From assembly GCA_020848035.1 (NCBI GenBank), contig JADLAX010000055.1, positions 22,615-86,614 on the forward strand: a DNA stretch of 64,000 bases, read 5' to 3'. A program made the position numbers and the translations under genes. Source of the DNA: Anaerolineae bacterium. Lineage in GTDB: Bacteria > Chloroflexota > Anaerolineae > Promineifilales > Promineifilaceae. The notes beneath the pieces are model-generated. The model saw nothing but the letters and a program-made list of their open reading frames with translations, searched no databases and was not told the origin of the DNA. Below are positions 26,438 to 35,172 of the stretch, piece after piece. The number at the start of each line of letters is the position of its first letter. The first letter of the stretch is position 1.

Positions 26438-26581
26438 ATGATTCCTGACAATTTGTCCCAATGGTCCCTAGCCATTATTGTCACGCTTGCTGTGGTACTG
26501 TCTTTCTTTATCCCCATGCTGTACAGCATTCGCGAGACATACTTCGCTAAAGATAAGCAGTCACACGACGAGAATGAATAA
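26438..26581 (+). CDS. 47-aa single-span membrane peptide
   Basis: Too short to be noticed by length filters, but well supported: GGAGG at 26428-26432 before ATG 26438, and an 8-nt overlap with bchI (ATGAATAA). A short polar N-terminus (MIPDNLSQW) is followed by a hydrophobic stretch of about 20 residues (SLAIIVTLAVVLSFFIPMLY) and a charged tail (SIRETYFAKDKQSHDENE). Length and topology recall small accessory subunits of reaction-centre/antenna complexes, but there is no recognised motif. No His in the span, so it is not an antenna alpha or beta peptide. Confidence 0.75.
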   Translation: MIPDNLSQWSLAIIVTLAVVLSFFIPMLYSIRETYFAKDKQSHDENE

Positions 26582-27710
26582 CGGTCACGGCTTGTCGTTT
26601 AAGCGTTTTTTTAGCCGTCAATCTGATGCTGCGGGTGAGGAGCCAATTCTCTTGCCGCGTGAGGCTGCTCCAGCCGGGCGCAAGCAAGAGAAACCGGCTT
26701 TTCCCTTCACGGCCGTTGTGGGCCAGGAAGAGCTAAAACTCGCTTTACAACTGTGTGTGATTGACCCCACGATTGGCGGGGTGCTGGTAATGGGGCACCG
26801 GGGCACGGCTAAGAGTACGGCCGTTCGGTCCCTGGCTGCCCTGTTACCACGTTTGGATCGGGTGGCCAACTGCCCGTACAACTGCGATCCGGAAGCGCCG
26901 TCTCCCCTGTGCCCCCACTGTGCGGCCGGGGGAACGGCCGTTACCCACAAAATTACCGATCTGGTGCCCGTGGTGGATTTACCCCTGGGGGCCACCGAAG
27001 ATCGTGTGGCGGGATCGTTAGACGTGGAGCGCGCCCTGGTGGAAGGCGTTCAGGCGTTTGCCCCTGGGCTGCTGGCCCGGGCCAACCGTGGCTTTTTGTA
27101 CATCGATGAGGTGAACTTGTTAGAAGATCATCTCGTCGATTTGCTGTTGGATGTGGCCGCCAGCGGCGTGAATCTGGTGGAACGTGAAGGCATCAGCATC
27201 AAGCATCCCGCCAAATTTGTTTTGGTGGGCAGTGGTAACCCCGAGGAAGGGGATTTACGGCCGCAGCTGCTGGACCGCTTTGGCCTGCACGCGCGCATTA
27301 CCACCATCGTGGATATCGAGCCACGGGTGGAAATTGTGCGCCGTCGCCGCGCTTACGACGCTGATCCCGAGGCGTTTGCCGCCACCTGGGAACCGGAGCA
27401 GGAGAAGCTGCGCTCCCGTCTGCTCCAGGCGCAGCAAAATCACGCCAAAGTGGATTTAACCGATGACACCATCGCGGCTGCGGCGCGTTTGTGTGTCACG
27501 CTGGAAGTAGATGGGCATCGCGGCGAACTTACGTTATGTCGAGCTGCGGTGGCGTTGGCGGCATTAGACGGCCGTACCCACACCACGCCGCAAGATGTCG
27601 CCCAAATTGCCACGCTGGCCCTGCTGCACCGCCTGCGTAAAGATCCGCTGGAAAACGTCGGCGATGACATTCGCATCCGCCGCGCCGTTGCTGAACTGAT
27701 CACAGAATGA
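26574..27710 (+). CDS. bchI: Magnesium chelatase ATPase subunit I
   Basis: 378 aa from ATG 26574, which overlaps the stop of the small membrane peptide; a longer reading frame upstream is discounted. AAA+ ATPase: Walker A GHRGTAKST (residues 74-82), Walker B FLYIDEV (D178-E179), sensor segment VGSGNPEEGDLRPQLLDRFGL with the arginine finger. The Cys pairs in CPYNC and LCPHC (about residues 100-116) are usual in BchI. It forms a hexamer with BchD that drives Mg insertion by BchH. It is the 3' end of the tightly spaced run from bchG; bchH follows after 257 nt. Confidence 0.93.
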   Translation: MNNGHGLSFKRFFSRQSDAAGEEPILLPREAAPAGRKQEKPAFPFTAVVGQEELKLALQLCVIDPTIGGVLVMGHRGTAKSTAVRSLAALLPRLDRVANCPYNCDPEAPSPLCPHCAAGGTAVTHKITDLVPVVDLPLGATEDRVAGSLDVERALVEGVQAFAPGLLARANRGFLYIDEVNLLEDHLVDLLLDVAASGVNLVEREGISIKHPAKFVLVGSGNPEEGDLRPQLLDRFGLHARITTIVDIEPRVEIVRRRRAYDADPEAFAATWEPEQEKLRSRLLQAQQNHAKVDLTDDTIAAAARLCVTLEVDGHRGELTLCRAAVALAALDGRTHTTPQDVAQIATLALLHRLRKDPLENVGDDIRIRRAVAELITE

Positions 27711-27967
27711 GCTTTGTCGGACAGGTACACGAAATTCAACACTTTCTGCCAAACTCAAAAACGAATAAATTTCGGCAATGTGCGTGACGGTCGCCAGATT
27801 GGCAAGCTTGCTGGTTGAACCAGCTTGAAAAAACCGTTGATTGCACCACGTGAAGATAGCCTTGCCATAGAGTGACACAGAAAAGAGCTTAGCCTCCTCC
27901 CCTCTGTGCCCTCTGTGGCAAAAATCCAGGAAGAATCCCAGGCGCCCGCCGTGGGAAGGAGAGTGAG
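27711..27967. other. bchI-bchH spacer with remnant CTCTGTG repeat
   Basis: 257 nt without a credible gene. It contains CTCTGTG twice (around 27904-27919) with ACACAGA about 40 nt earlier, a degenerate copy of the CACAGAG inverted-repeat family seen elsewhere in the window. AAGGAGAG just before 27968 is the bchH ribosome site. Confidence 0.6.
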
Positions 27968-30900
27968 ATGAAAGAGTTGCGCTTTGTTTATATCACGATG
28001 GATGGTTTACATAACGCCGCTCTGCGCGAGGCTGCTGCCCTCTTGCACCAGCAGCATGGCGTCAAAATGAGCCTGGGCCTGTACCAGACATCGGCCATGC
28101 GCGCCGCCGAAGATTGGGCGCGGTTGGAGCGCGATGTACGGCAGGCAGACTTCATTTTTGGCTGCATGATTTTTGGCGAAGAGCATGTACGGCCGTTGCA
28201 AACCATCCTCCAATCGGTGGAAACGCCCACCTGCATGATCACCAGCAATCCGGCCCTCATCTACTGCACCCGGCTAAATAAATTTGTGCTCAGCCAGCCC
28301 AAAGACGAGGAACCGGGCCTGATTAGCCGCTGGATGCAAAAGTTACGGCCGAAGAAAAACGGCCGTTCCGAAGGCCATCGCCAAACCGCCCTGCTCAAAA
28401 ATCTCACCAAGCTCATGAAATACGTGCCCGGCAAAGTGCGTGATCTGCACACCTTCATCGCCATGCACGACTACTGGCTGCACAGCTCCCCGGAAAACCT
28501 GATGCGCATGATGGTCCTGCTCATCGACCGGTATGTGCCTGAATTTGCCGGGCAGCTGCCCGTGCTGGACCCCATCACCTACCCCGACGCCGCCATTTAC
28601 CATCCCGACGCCCCCGAACCATTCCCCAACATCGCCAGCTACCAGAAGTGGCGTCAGCAGCAGGGCAAACCCGTTTCTGGCCATTTTGTCGGCGCGCCTA
28701 ACGGCAACGGGGCCTGGAAAGGCGCGGTCGGCGTGCTGACGATGCGGGCCATTATTTTGACGGGCAACACCGCCCACATCGACGCCATCATTCGCAAAAT
28801 CGAGGCACAGGGCATCGAAGCCCGCGCCGCCTACAGCTCGCTGATGGACTTCCGCCCCAGCATCGACCAATATTTTGCCGCCGAGGGCGCAGGCAAAAAG
28901 ACGGTACCCAACTCCGATTTGCCGCCGGTGGATTTGCTCATCAACACCATTGGCTTCCCGCTTGTTGGTGGCCCGGCAGGGGCTCGTCCTGAAGAAGCCG
29001 TGGCCGAACTGGACAAGCTAAACGTGGGCTATTTCGACATGGTGCCGCTCTCCTTCCAGCGCATCGAAGATTGGCGGAAGGACGAAATTGGCCTGACGCC
29101 GATGCAGGTGGCCATGAACATCGCCCTGCCCGAGCTGGACGGCATCGCTGAACCGGTCATCTTCGGCGGGCCGACGATGACCCAGGAGAAGTTCATCGCC
29201 AACGAGCAGGAGCTGGACATGGCGGCCAAACGCATTGCCAAGCGGGTGCGCCTGCGCCACAAAGCCAACGCCGACAAGCGGATTGCGGTTGTCCTGTTCA
29301 ACTTTCCGCCGAATTTGGGCAATGCGGGAACGGCCGCTTTCCTCGACGTCTTCGAAAGTGTTACCGTTTTGCTGAAGGAGATGCAGGCCGCTGGCTACAC
29401 CGTCGAGCTGCCCGAAAGCGCGGAGGCGCTGCGCAAGCAGGTCGTGGAAGGCAACGCCATGCGCTACGGCACCGACGGCAACGTCGCCGCCCAGCTGCCG
29501 CTCAGCGACTACCGCGACCGCTTTCCCTGGTACACCGAAATCGAAAAATATTGGGGGTATGCGCCGGGTGAATTGCTGACAGACGGCCGTAATTTCCACA
29601 TCCTCGGCGCACAGTTTGGCAACGTCTTCATCGGCATCCAGCCCAGCTTTGGCTACGAACGCGACCCGATGCGCCTGCTGATGGGCAAAGACGCCTCGCC
29701 CCACCACGGTTTTGCCGCCTTCTACACCTGGCTCGACCAAATCTACGATGCCGATGCGGTGGTCCACTTTGGCACGCACGGCGCACTGGAATTTATGCCC
29801 GGCAAACAAACTGGCGTCAGCGCCCAATGCTGGCCGCCGCGCCTGCTCGGCAGCCTGCCCAACTTCTACTACTACTGTGTCAACAACCCCAGCGAAGGCT
29901 CCATTGCCAAGCGGCGCGGCGCGGCCACGCTGGTGAGTTACATGGTGCCGCCGCTGCAGCAGGCGGGCCTTTACAAAGGGCTGCGCCGCCTCAAGGACAG
30001 CCTGGACAACTACCACAGCCGCCCCGACACCGAACTGCTCACCGACATTCGCACCCAGGCCGACAAGCTGGGCATCGTCGTGAACGGCGTTTACGCCCAG
30101 GCGAATGGCTTGACCAACGTGGCCAACGGCCATGCCAATGGCTCGGCCAACGGCCACCTGTCCGATGACGCTTACGTGGCCGCCCTCGGCCATGAGCTGA
30201 TCCAGGTGGAGCACCGCATGATCCCGCTCGGCCTGCACGTGCTGGGCCGCGCTGCCGTTGATGCCGAACTGATCGACATGCTGGCCCTGGTGGTTGCTTT
30301 CAACCCGGCTAAACATCCCAAGCGGGACGAAAAGCTGCCCGCCCTGCCGGTGCTCATCGCTCGCGGCATGGGTTGGGATTTTGAACAGCTCCAACAGTCG
30401 CTCAAGATCGACACCCTGGCTCAAGATCGCTGGGACCAGATCGAAAATATTTTGCACGAGACGATGCGCCTGTTTGTTGAAGCGCCGCGCCAGCCGGAGT
30501 TGGACGTGCGCGAGGTTGAGACCTATCTCAAAGAAACGGCGCGCATTCCCAAAGGCTTGTTGGCCAATTTGTGGCCGTGGCTGGACGATTTGCTCAGCCG
30601 CATCGTGCACGACGAAGAGGTGGCGGGCATGCTGCGCAGCCTGGACGGCGGCTACGTGCTGCCTTCCCCCGGCAACGACGTGATGCGTAACGACAAAATT
30701 GTACCCACCGGCCGCAACATCCACGCCCTGGACCCGTTCCGCGTGCCCTCGCCGCTGGCCATTGCCAACAGCAAAAAGCTGGTGGAGCAGATGCTGGAGC
30801 GCCTCACGGCCGAATCCGGCCAGCTCCCCGAAACGGTGGCGATGGTCTTGTGGGGCACCGACAATTTGAAGAGCGACGGCGAAGGCATTGCCCAATGTTT

Positions 30901-31891
30901 TGAACTGCTTGGCGCACGTCCCATTGAGGATGAGCTGGGCAACATCGCCGACGTGGCGCTCATCCCGCTGGCCGAGATGAGCCGACCGCGTATCGACGTT
31001 ATCATGACCCTCAGCGGCATCTTCCGCGACATTTTCCACCACCAGGCCGGGCTGCTGGACAAGGCCGTGCGGTTGGCTGCCGAAGCCGACGAGCCGCTGG
31101 AGATGAACTTTGTGCGCAAGCACACCCTGGCCCACGCCGCTGAATTGGGCGTGGATTTGTCCGAAGCCGCTTGCCGCGTCTTTTCCAACGCGCCTGGTTC
31201 GTACGGGGCCAACGTGAACCACCTGGTGGAAAGCAGCACCTGGGACAATGACGACCAGCTGAGCGACACCTTCCTCTCGCGCAAATCGTACGCCTTTACG
31301 CCCAGCGGCGAATGGCGCGGTGCGCGGCAGGTGATGGAGCGCAGTCTGGCCACGGTGGACGCCACTTTCCAAAACATCGACAGTTTTGAGCTGGGCATTA
31401 GCGATGTCGATCATTATTATGAGTATCTTGGCGGCGTGGCGAAGAGTGTGGAAAAATTGAGGGGGAAACGGCCGTCTGTCATGGTAGCCGACGCGATTGC
31501 AATCGATGATCGCCTCTCCTCGCTGGAGCAGATGGTCCGCCTGGAATCCCGCGCCAAGCTGTTGAATCCCAAATGGCACGATTCCATGCTCAACCACGGC
31601 TACGAAGGGGTGCGCGAAATCGAAATTCGCGTCAGCAACACCTACGGCTGGAGCGCCACCGCCGACGCCGTCGAAGGTTGGGTCTACGACGACATCGCCG
31701 AGACCTTTCTGCTGGACGAGGCCATGCGGGCGCGGATGGCCAAAGCCAACGCCCACGCTACCGCAGGCATCGCTCGCCGCCTGCTGGAAGCGGAAGCGCG
31801 CGGCTTCTGGGACGCCAGCGACGAGATGCTTGAGGAACTACGCGAGATTTATGGGAATCTGGAAGACCAGCTTGAAGGCATTTACGCCTAA
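27968..31891 (+). CDS. bchH: Magnesium chelatase porphyrin-binding subunit H
   Basis: 1307 aa, within the usual range (about 1200-1400). It binds protoporphyrin IX and Mg2+ and catalyses insertion together with BchI and BchD, the committed step of bacteriochlorophyll synthesis. Family hallmarks include VVHFGTHGALEFMPGKQ, VNNPSEGSIAKRRGAATLVSYM, and the CobN/BchH block FSNAPGSYGANVNHLVE. A low-complexity Asn/Gly/His linker near residue 720 (NGHANGSANGH) is unusual but in a plausible surface loop. AAGGAGAG precedes ATG 27968. Immediately after the stop lies a perfect 20-bp inverted repeat (31899-31957). Base composition is like that of its neighbours. Confidence 0.95.
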   Translation: MKELRFVYITMDGLHNAALREAAALLHQQHGVKMSLGLYQTSAMRAAEDWARLERDVRQADFIFGCMIFGEEHVRPLQTILQSVETPTCMITSNPALIYCTRLNKFVLSQPKDEEPGLISRWMQKLRPKKNGRSEGHRQTALLKNLTKLMKYVPGKVRDLHTFIAMHDYWLHSSPENLMRMMVLLIDRYVPEFAGQLPVLDPITYPDAAIYHPDAPEPFPNIASYQKWRQQQGKPVSGHFVGAPNGNGAWKGAVGVLTMRAIILTGNTAHIDAIIRKIEAQGIEARAAYSSLMDFRPSIDQYFAAEGAGKKTVPNSDLPPVDLLINTIGFPLVGGPAGARPEEAVAELDKLNVGYFDMVPLSFQRIEDWRKDEIGLTPMQVAMNIALPELDGIAEPVIFGGPTMTQEKFIANEQELDMAAKRIAKRVRLRHKANADKRIAVVLFNFPPNLGNAGTAAFLDVFESVTVLLKEMQAAGYTVELPESAEALRKQVVEGNAMRYGTDGNVAAQLPLSDYRDRFPWYTEIEKYWGYAPGELLTDGRNFHILGAQFGNVFIGIQPSFGYERDPMRLLMGKDASPHHGFAAFYTWLDQIYDADAVVHFGTHGALEFMPGKQTGVSAQCWPPRLLGSLPNFYYYCVNNPSEGSIAKRRGAATLVSYMVPPLQQAGLYKGLRRLKDSLDNYHSRPDTELLTDIRTQADKLGIVVNGVYAQANGLTNVANGHANGSANGHLSDDAYVAALGHELIQVEHRMIPLGLHVLGRAAVDAELIDMLALVVAFNPAKHPKRDEKLPALPVLIARGMGWDFEQLQQSLKIDTLAQDRWDQIENILHETMRLFVEAPRQPELDVREVETYLKETARIPKGLLANLWPWLDDLLSRIVHDEEVAGMLRSLDGGYVLPSPGNDVMRNDKIVPTGRNIHALDPFRVPSPLAIANSKKLVEQMLERLTAESGQLPETVAMVLWGTDNLKSDGEGIAQCFELLGARPIEDELGNIADVALIPLAEMSRPRIDVIMTLSGIFRDIFHHQAGLLDKAVRLAAEADEPLEMNFVRKHTLAHAAELGVDLSEAACRVFSNAPGSYGANVNHLVESSTWDNDDQLSDTFLSRKSYAFTPSGEWRGARQVMERSLATVDATFQNIDSFELGISDVDHYYEYLGGVAKSVEKLRGKRPSVMVADAIAIDDRLSSLEQMVRLESRAKLLNPKWHDSMLNHGYEGVREIEIRVSNTYGWSATADAVEGWVYDDIAETFLLDEAMRARMAKANAHATAGIARRLLEAEARGFWDASDEMLEELREIYGNLEDQLEGIYA

Positions 31892-32804
31892 GAAATGGGC
31901 CACAGAGAACACAGAGAGAAAAGAGATTTTCTCTGAGCTCTCTGTGTTCTCTGTGGCAATCATCCTGGTTTTTTTATTGGGAGCCTGTGGCGCGTCTGGG
32001 GATGAGGTGGTGGAAACGAGTCCAACGGTTACGCCGCAAACCATCACCGACTTTCGCGTGGTGGTGGCCAGCGACGATATTTCCTACCAATACCCGCGCA
32101 TTCCCCTCATTTTGCAGGATGGCAACGACTGGATCACCGGGGCCGACAAGGTGGAGGTGGCTGCGTTTGATCTGTCTCAAGACGAGCCGGAGCTGGTCTG
32201 GCAGGGGGCAGCGACGCGTTACAACGATTACGCGCTGCCCTACTGGGTGGTGTATCCCGAAGTGGATCACCCTGGCGAATGGGGGCTGGTGGTAGACACC
32301 ACGCTTGGCGCTACGACGGCGCGGCTGCAAATTGTGGTGGAGCTGGTGGCCGAAACCAACTCGCCCGCCGTAGGCACAATGCCGCCCGCCAGTGAAAACC
32401 GCACCCTGGCCACCGAGCCAGAACTGGCTAAACTCACCTCCGCCGCCGCGCCAGACCCGGACCTGTACCAGCAAACCATTGCGGCGGCGATGGCTTCCGG
32501 CAAGCCCAGCGTGATCACCTTTGCCACGCCCGGCTTTTGCCAGACGCGCTACTGCACCCCGGTGGTGGACAGCGTCTCGGCGGCCAAAGAGCAGTTTGGT
32601 GATGCAGCCAACTTCATTCATGTGGAGGTGTACAAGGAGTTCAGCCCGCTGGTGCTGGCTGATGAGATGGCGGAGTGGGGCTTGGTGACCGAGCCGTGGA
32701 CGTTTGTTTTGGATGGGGACGGCCGTATTGCAGCCCGTCTCGGTGGCCCCGTGTCACCCCAAGAACTGGCCGATGAGTTGGAGAAAGTCGAGCAAGCCAA
32801 TTAA
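31830..32804 (+). CDS. Lipoprotein with C-terminal thioredoxin-like domain (start uncertain)
   Basis: Up to 324 aa if begun at ATG 31830 inside the 3' end of bchH; other starts are ATG 31851 or GTG 31944/31953, none with a good ribosome site. A hydrophobic stretch and lipobox LLGAC (SVAIILVFLLGACG) make it a lipoprotein. The middle (about 150 aa) resembles an extracytoplasmic domain; the last 110 residues look thioredoxin-like (SVITFATPGFCQTRYCTPVVDSV, EVYKEF, EPWTFVLDGDGRIAARLGG), with C-x4-C in place of CxxC. A perfect CACAGAG inverted repeat encodes the region before the signal core, so the start may have been rebuilt by a repeat insertion. It lies between bchH and bchD; the substrate is unknown. 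Confidence 0.7.
   Translation: MRNYARFMGIWKTSLKAFTPKKWATENTERKEIFSELSVFSVAIILVFLLGACGASGDEVVETSPTVTPQTITDFRVVVASDDISYQYPRIPLILQDGNDWITGADKVEVAAFDLSQDEPELVWQGAATRYNDYALPYWVVYPEVDHPGEWGLVVDTTLGATTARLQIVVELVAETNSPAVGTMPPASENRTLATEPELAKLTSAAAPDPDLYQQTIAAAMASGKPSVITFATPGFCQTRYCTPVVDSVSAAKEQFGDAANFIHVEVYKEFSPLVLADEMAEWGLVTEPWTFVLDGDGRIAARLGGPVSPQELADELEKVEQAN
31899..31957. repeat. Perfect 20-bp inverted repeat of the CACAGAG family after bchH
   Basis: Arms 31899-31918 and 31938-31957 are perfect reverse complements, each with two CACAGAG/CTCTGTG units, around a 19-nt centre. It lies 7 nt after the bchH stop and overlaps the 5' part of the lipoprotein reading frame. Confidence 0.9.
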
Positions 32805-32818
32805 AAGGAGCTGGCATC

Positions 32819-33136
32819 ATGGCTGAAATCCCAAATCGTATTCAGCGAATAATTTCACAATATCTTCAATCTTTAAAAGCGCATGGATTTTTGATTGAAG
32901 ATGCGATTTTGTTTGGTAGCTACGCCAGCGGCCAGGCTAACCAATGGAGTGACATTGATTTGGCCCTGGTTTCACACGCTTTCGAAGGAATCCGTTTTAA
33001 GGACAAAAATAAAATCCGCAAGATTACCATTGATACGAGCACAGATTTGGAAGTCTTGCCTTTTAATCCACGAGATTTCACCCCAAGCGACCCTCTGGTT
33101 AAAGAGATTTTAGATACCGGAATCCGCGTTGCCTAA
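32819..33136 (+). CDS. MNT-type nucleotidyltransferase domain protein
   Basis: 105 aa. The minimal nucleotidyltransferase signature is clear: LFGSYASGQANQWSDIDLALVS, with the GS motif and the two Asp (SDIDL) that bind metal; a third Asp in DLEVLPF. Family members act as stand-alone nucleotidyltransferases or as the MNT half of HEPN/MNT toxin-antitoxin pairs, where they AMPylate the HEPN toxin. No HEPN gene is adjacent. AAAAGGAG precedes the ATG and the stop codon directly abuts the bchD start codon, so it is co-translated with bchD. Codon use is slightly AT-richer than in the neighbours, which suggests a later arrival. Confidence 0.85.
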   Translation: MAEIPNRIQRIISQYLQSLKAHGFLIEDAILFGSYASGQANQWSDIDLALVSHAFEGIRFKDKNKIRKITIDTSTDLEVLPFNPRDFTPSDPLVKEILDTGIRVA

Positions 33137-34981
33137 ATGAGCACACTACCCTTTCATGCCCTGGTTGGATTAGACGCTGCACAGCAGGCGCTGCTGCTGC
33201 TGGCCGTCGAGCCGCGCCTGCGGGGACTGGTGGTGACTGCTTCGGCCGGGACGGGCAAAAGCAGCCTGGCGCGGGGCATGCGGCTGCTGCTCAATGACGA
33301 GACGATGCCCTTTGTCGAGATTCCGCCGGGCGTGGACGCCGAGAATTTGTACGGCGGCCTGAATTTGGAGGCGACGCTGCGCCGGGGCGAGATGGTGCTC
33401 CAACCCGGCGTGTTGGCCCGCGCCCACGGCGGCGTGGCCTACGTGGACGGCATCAATTTGCTCACGGATGCCAACAGCAACTTGCTGCTGGCCGTTTTGG
33501 ATGAGGGCGAAGTGCGTGTAGAGCGAGAAGGCGTCAGTTTGCGCTCGCCCGCCGAGTTTAGCCTGATTGGTTCGTATGATCCGGGGGAAGGGATGCCGCG
33601 CAAGCATTTGCTCGACCGGTTGGGGCTGCTGGTTTCGTTGCCGGGTTCGTTTGATGTGGGGCAGCGAACGGCCGTCATCCAACAAAATCTCCGCACTGAG
33701 TCCGCCAGCTGGCAGGAAGAGCTGCAATTTCTGCAAGGATTGGTCAAAACGGCACGCGATCATCTGCCCAATGTCGAAATCAGCGACCGGCAGCTGCGCC
33801 AGCTGAGCGTGACCGCCTTGCAGTACGGCGTAGAAGGGCACCGCGTGGATTTGTTTGCCGCTTGGGCCGCCTGCGCGGCCGCTGCCCTGGAACTGCGACC
33901 CACCGTTGAGGATGAGGATTTGACGCTGGCGGCCCGCCTGGTCATTTTGCCCCGCGCCACGCAAATCCCAGAGCAGGTGCCGGACAATCCGGCGCCGCCG
34001 CCACCCCCGCCCCCTGAACCAGAAAGCGCCGAGCCAGACGAGACGGACGAAGAGGGCGAATCGCCTCCACCGCCGGAAAACCTGGGCATGGCCCCGGAGC
34101 AAATTTTGGAAGCGCTGGCCAGCGAACTGCCCGACGATTTGGAAGAGCTGCCCTTCCGTCACTTGCGGCGCGGGCGGACCGGTTCACGCGGCAGCACCGA
34201 GGGCAAGCGTGGGCGGCATGTACGCTCCATTCCGGGCAATCCCAAGCAGGCGCGCATTGACGTGATCGCCACCTTGCGTACGGCCGCTCCCTGGCAGCGC
34301 ATTCGGCAAAATGGCAATTGGCAGGGCAATGGGAATGGCAACGGCAGTCACAGCACCCGGCGTGTTCAGCTGGAGATGTCTGACATTCGTGTGAAGCAGT
34401 ACCGCAGCAAGGCGGGCGCGCTGTTTTGTTTTGCCGTGGACGCCAGCGGCAGCATGGCGCTGCACCGGATGCGCCAGGCGAAGGGCGCGGTCAACGCCCT
34501 GCTGCAAAAAGCGTACGTCAACCGGGACCGCGTGGCGCTCATTGCTTTTCGTGGCGGTGAGGCTGAACTGCTGATGCCGCCGACGCAAAGTGTGGAGCTG
34601 GCGCGGCGAGCGCTCGATTTGCTGCCCACGGGCGGCGGCACACCGCTGGCCTCGGCGCTGCTGCTGGCCGATGACGTGGCCCAGCAGGCCAAAAGCCGGG
34701 GCATTTTACAAACTGTGTTAATATTACTGACCGACGGTCGGGCGAACATTAGTCTGCGGCCGGACGGGCAGGTGCAGGAGGAATTGCAGCAGATTGGGCG
34801 GTACATTGCCGAATCATCGCTGCAGGTGATGGTGGTTGATACCCAGCGCAGCTACCTGAGCCGGGGCGAGGCGCGCCAGCTGGCGGAGTGGTTGGGCGGT
34901 GAGTATGCCTATCTACCCAATGCCAGCGGTGAGCAAATTGCCGATCTGGCGGCGGAGAAGGTAGTGGGGGAACGGCCGTAA
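33137..34981 (+). CDS. bchD: Magnesium chelatase subunit D
   Basis: 614 aa. N-terminal AAA+ domain (about residues 1-275) with an apparently intact P-loop ASAGTGKSS at 35-43, often degenerate in D subunits. A Pro-rich then acidic linker (about 275-345, starting PPPPPPPEPE) is the hallmark of BchD/ChlD. The C-terminal integrin-like vWA domain has a MIDAS motif DASGSMA near residue 435, TGGGTPLASAL and LLTDGRANI. It forms the double-ring complex with BchI and docks on BchH. It is the last certain photosynthesis gene of the cluster; a hairpin follows at 34995-35028. Confidence 0.94.
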   Translation: MSTLPFHALVGLDAAQQALLLLAVEPRLRGLVVTASAGTGKSSLARGMRLLLNDETMPFVEIPPGVDAENLYGGLNLEATLRRGEMVLQPGVLARAHGGVAYVDGINLLTDANSNLLLAVLDEGEVRVEREGVSLRSPAEFSLIGSYDPGEGMPRKHLLDRLGLLVSLPGSFDVGQRTAVIQQNLRTESASWQEELQFLQGLVKTARDHLPNVEISDRQLRQLSVTALQYGVEGHRVDLFAAWAACAAAALELRPTVEDEDLTLAARLVILPRATQIPEQVPDNPAPPPPPPPEPESAEPDETDEEGESPPPPENLGMAPEQILEALASELPDDLEELPFRHLRRGRTGSRGSTEGKRGRHVRSIPGNPKQARIDVIATLRTAAPWQRIRQNGNWQGNGNGNGSHSTRRVQLEMSDIRVKQYRSKAGALFCFAVDASGSMALHRMRQAKGAVNALLQKAYVNRDRVALIAFRGGEAELLMPPTQSVELARRALDLLPTGGGTPLASALLLADDVAQQAKSRGILQTVLILLTDGRANISLRPDGQVQEELQQIGRYIAESSLQVMVVDTQRSYLSRGEARQLAEWLGGEYAYLPNASGEQIADLAAEKVVGERP

Positions 34982-34994
34982 GTAAGCTCGTTCT

Positions 34995-35028
34995 ATTTCC
35001 CCGGAAACTATCCGGTTTCCGGGAAAAT
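34995..35028. repeat. TTTCCCCGGAAAC-type hairpin after bchD
   Basis: Inverted repeat with arms TTTCCCCGGAAAC and GGTTTCCGGGAAA around a short loop. A closely related hairpin occurs at 38178-38206. No T-run, so termination is uncertain. Confidence 0.6.
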
Positions 35029-35172
35029 ATAAGTTGAAGTAAGTCGTTTGTATTGGTACTTTGAAAGATGGTGGGAGCAACAAATATAGGTCAGAGCGTG
35101 ATGTGTCAGTTGCGCTCAGGCATCAGCATTACCTCAGAAGTTCCAGCATAATTTATCCAAAAGAAGGTCAAA

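Noticed and set aside
29018..31756. Long minus-strand open frame (912 codons) opposite bchH
   Set aside because: It mirrors the third-position GC bias of bchH, has no ribosome site, is rich in His/Gln/Arg without a domain, and overlaps a certain gene.
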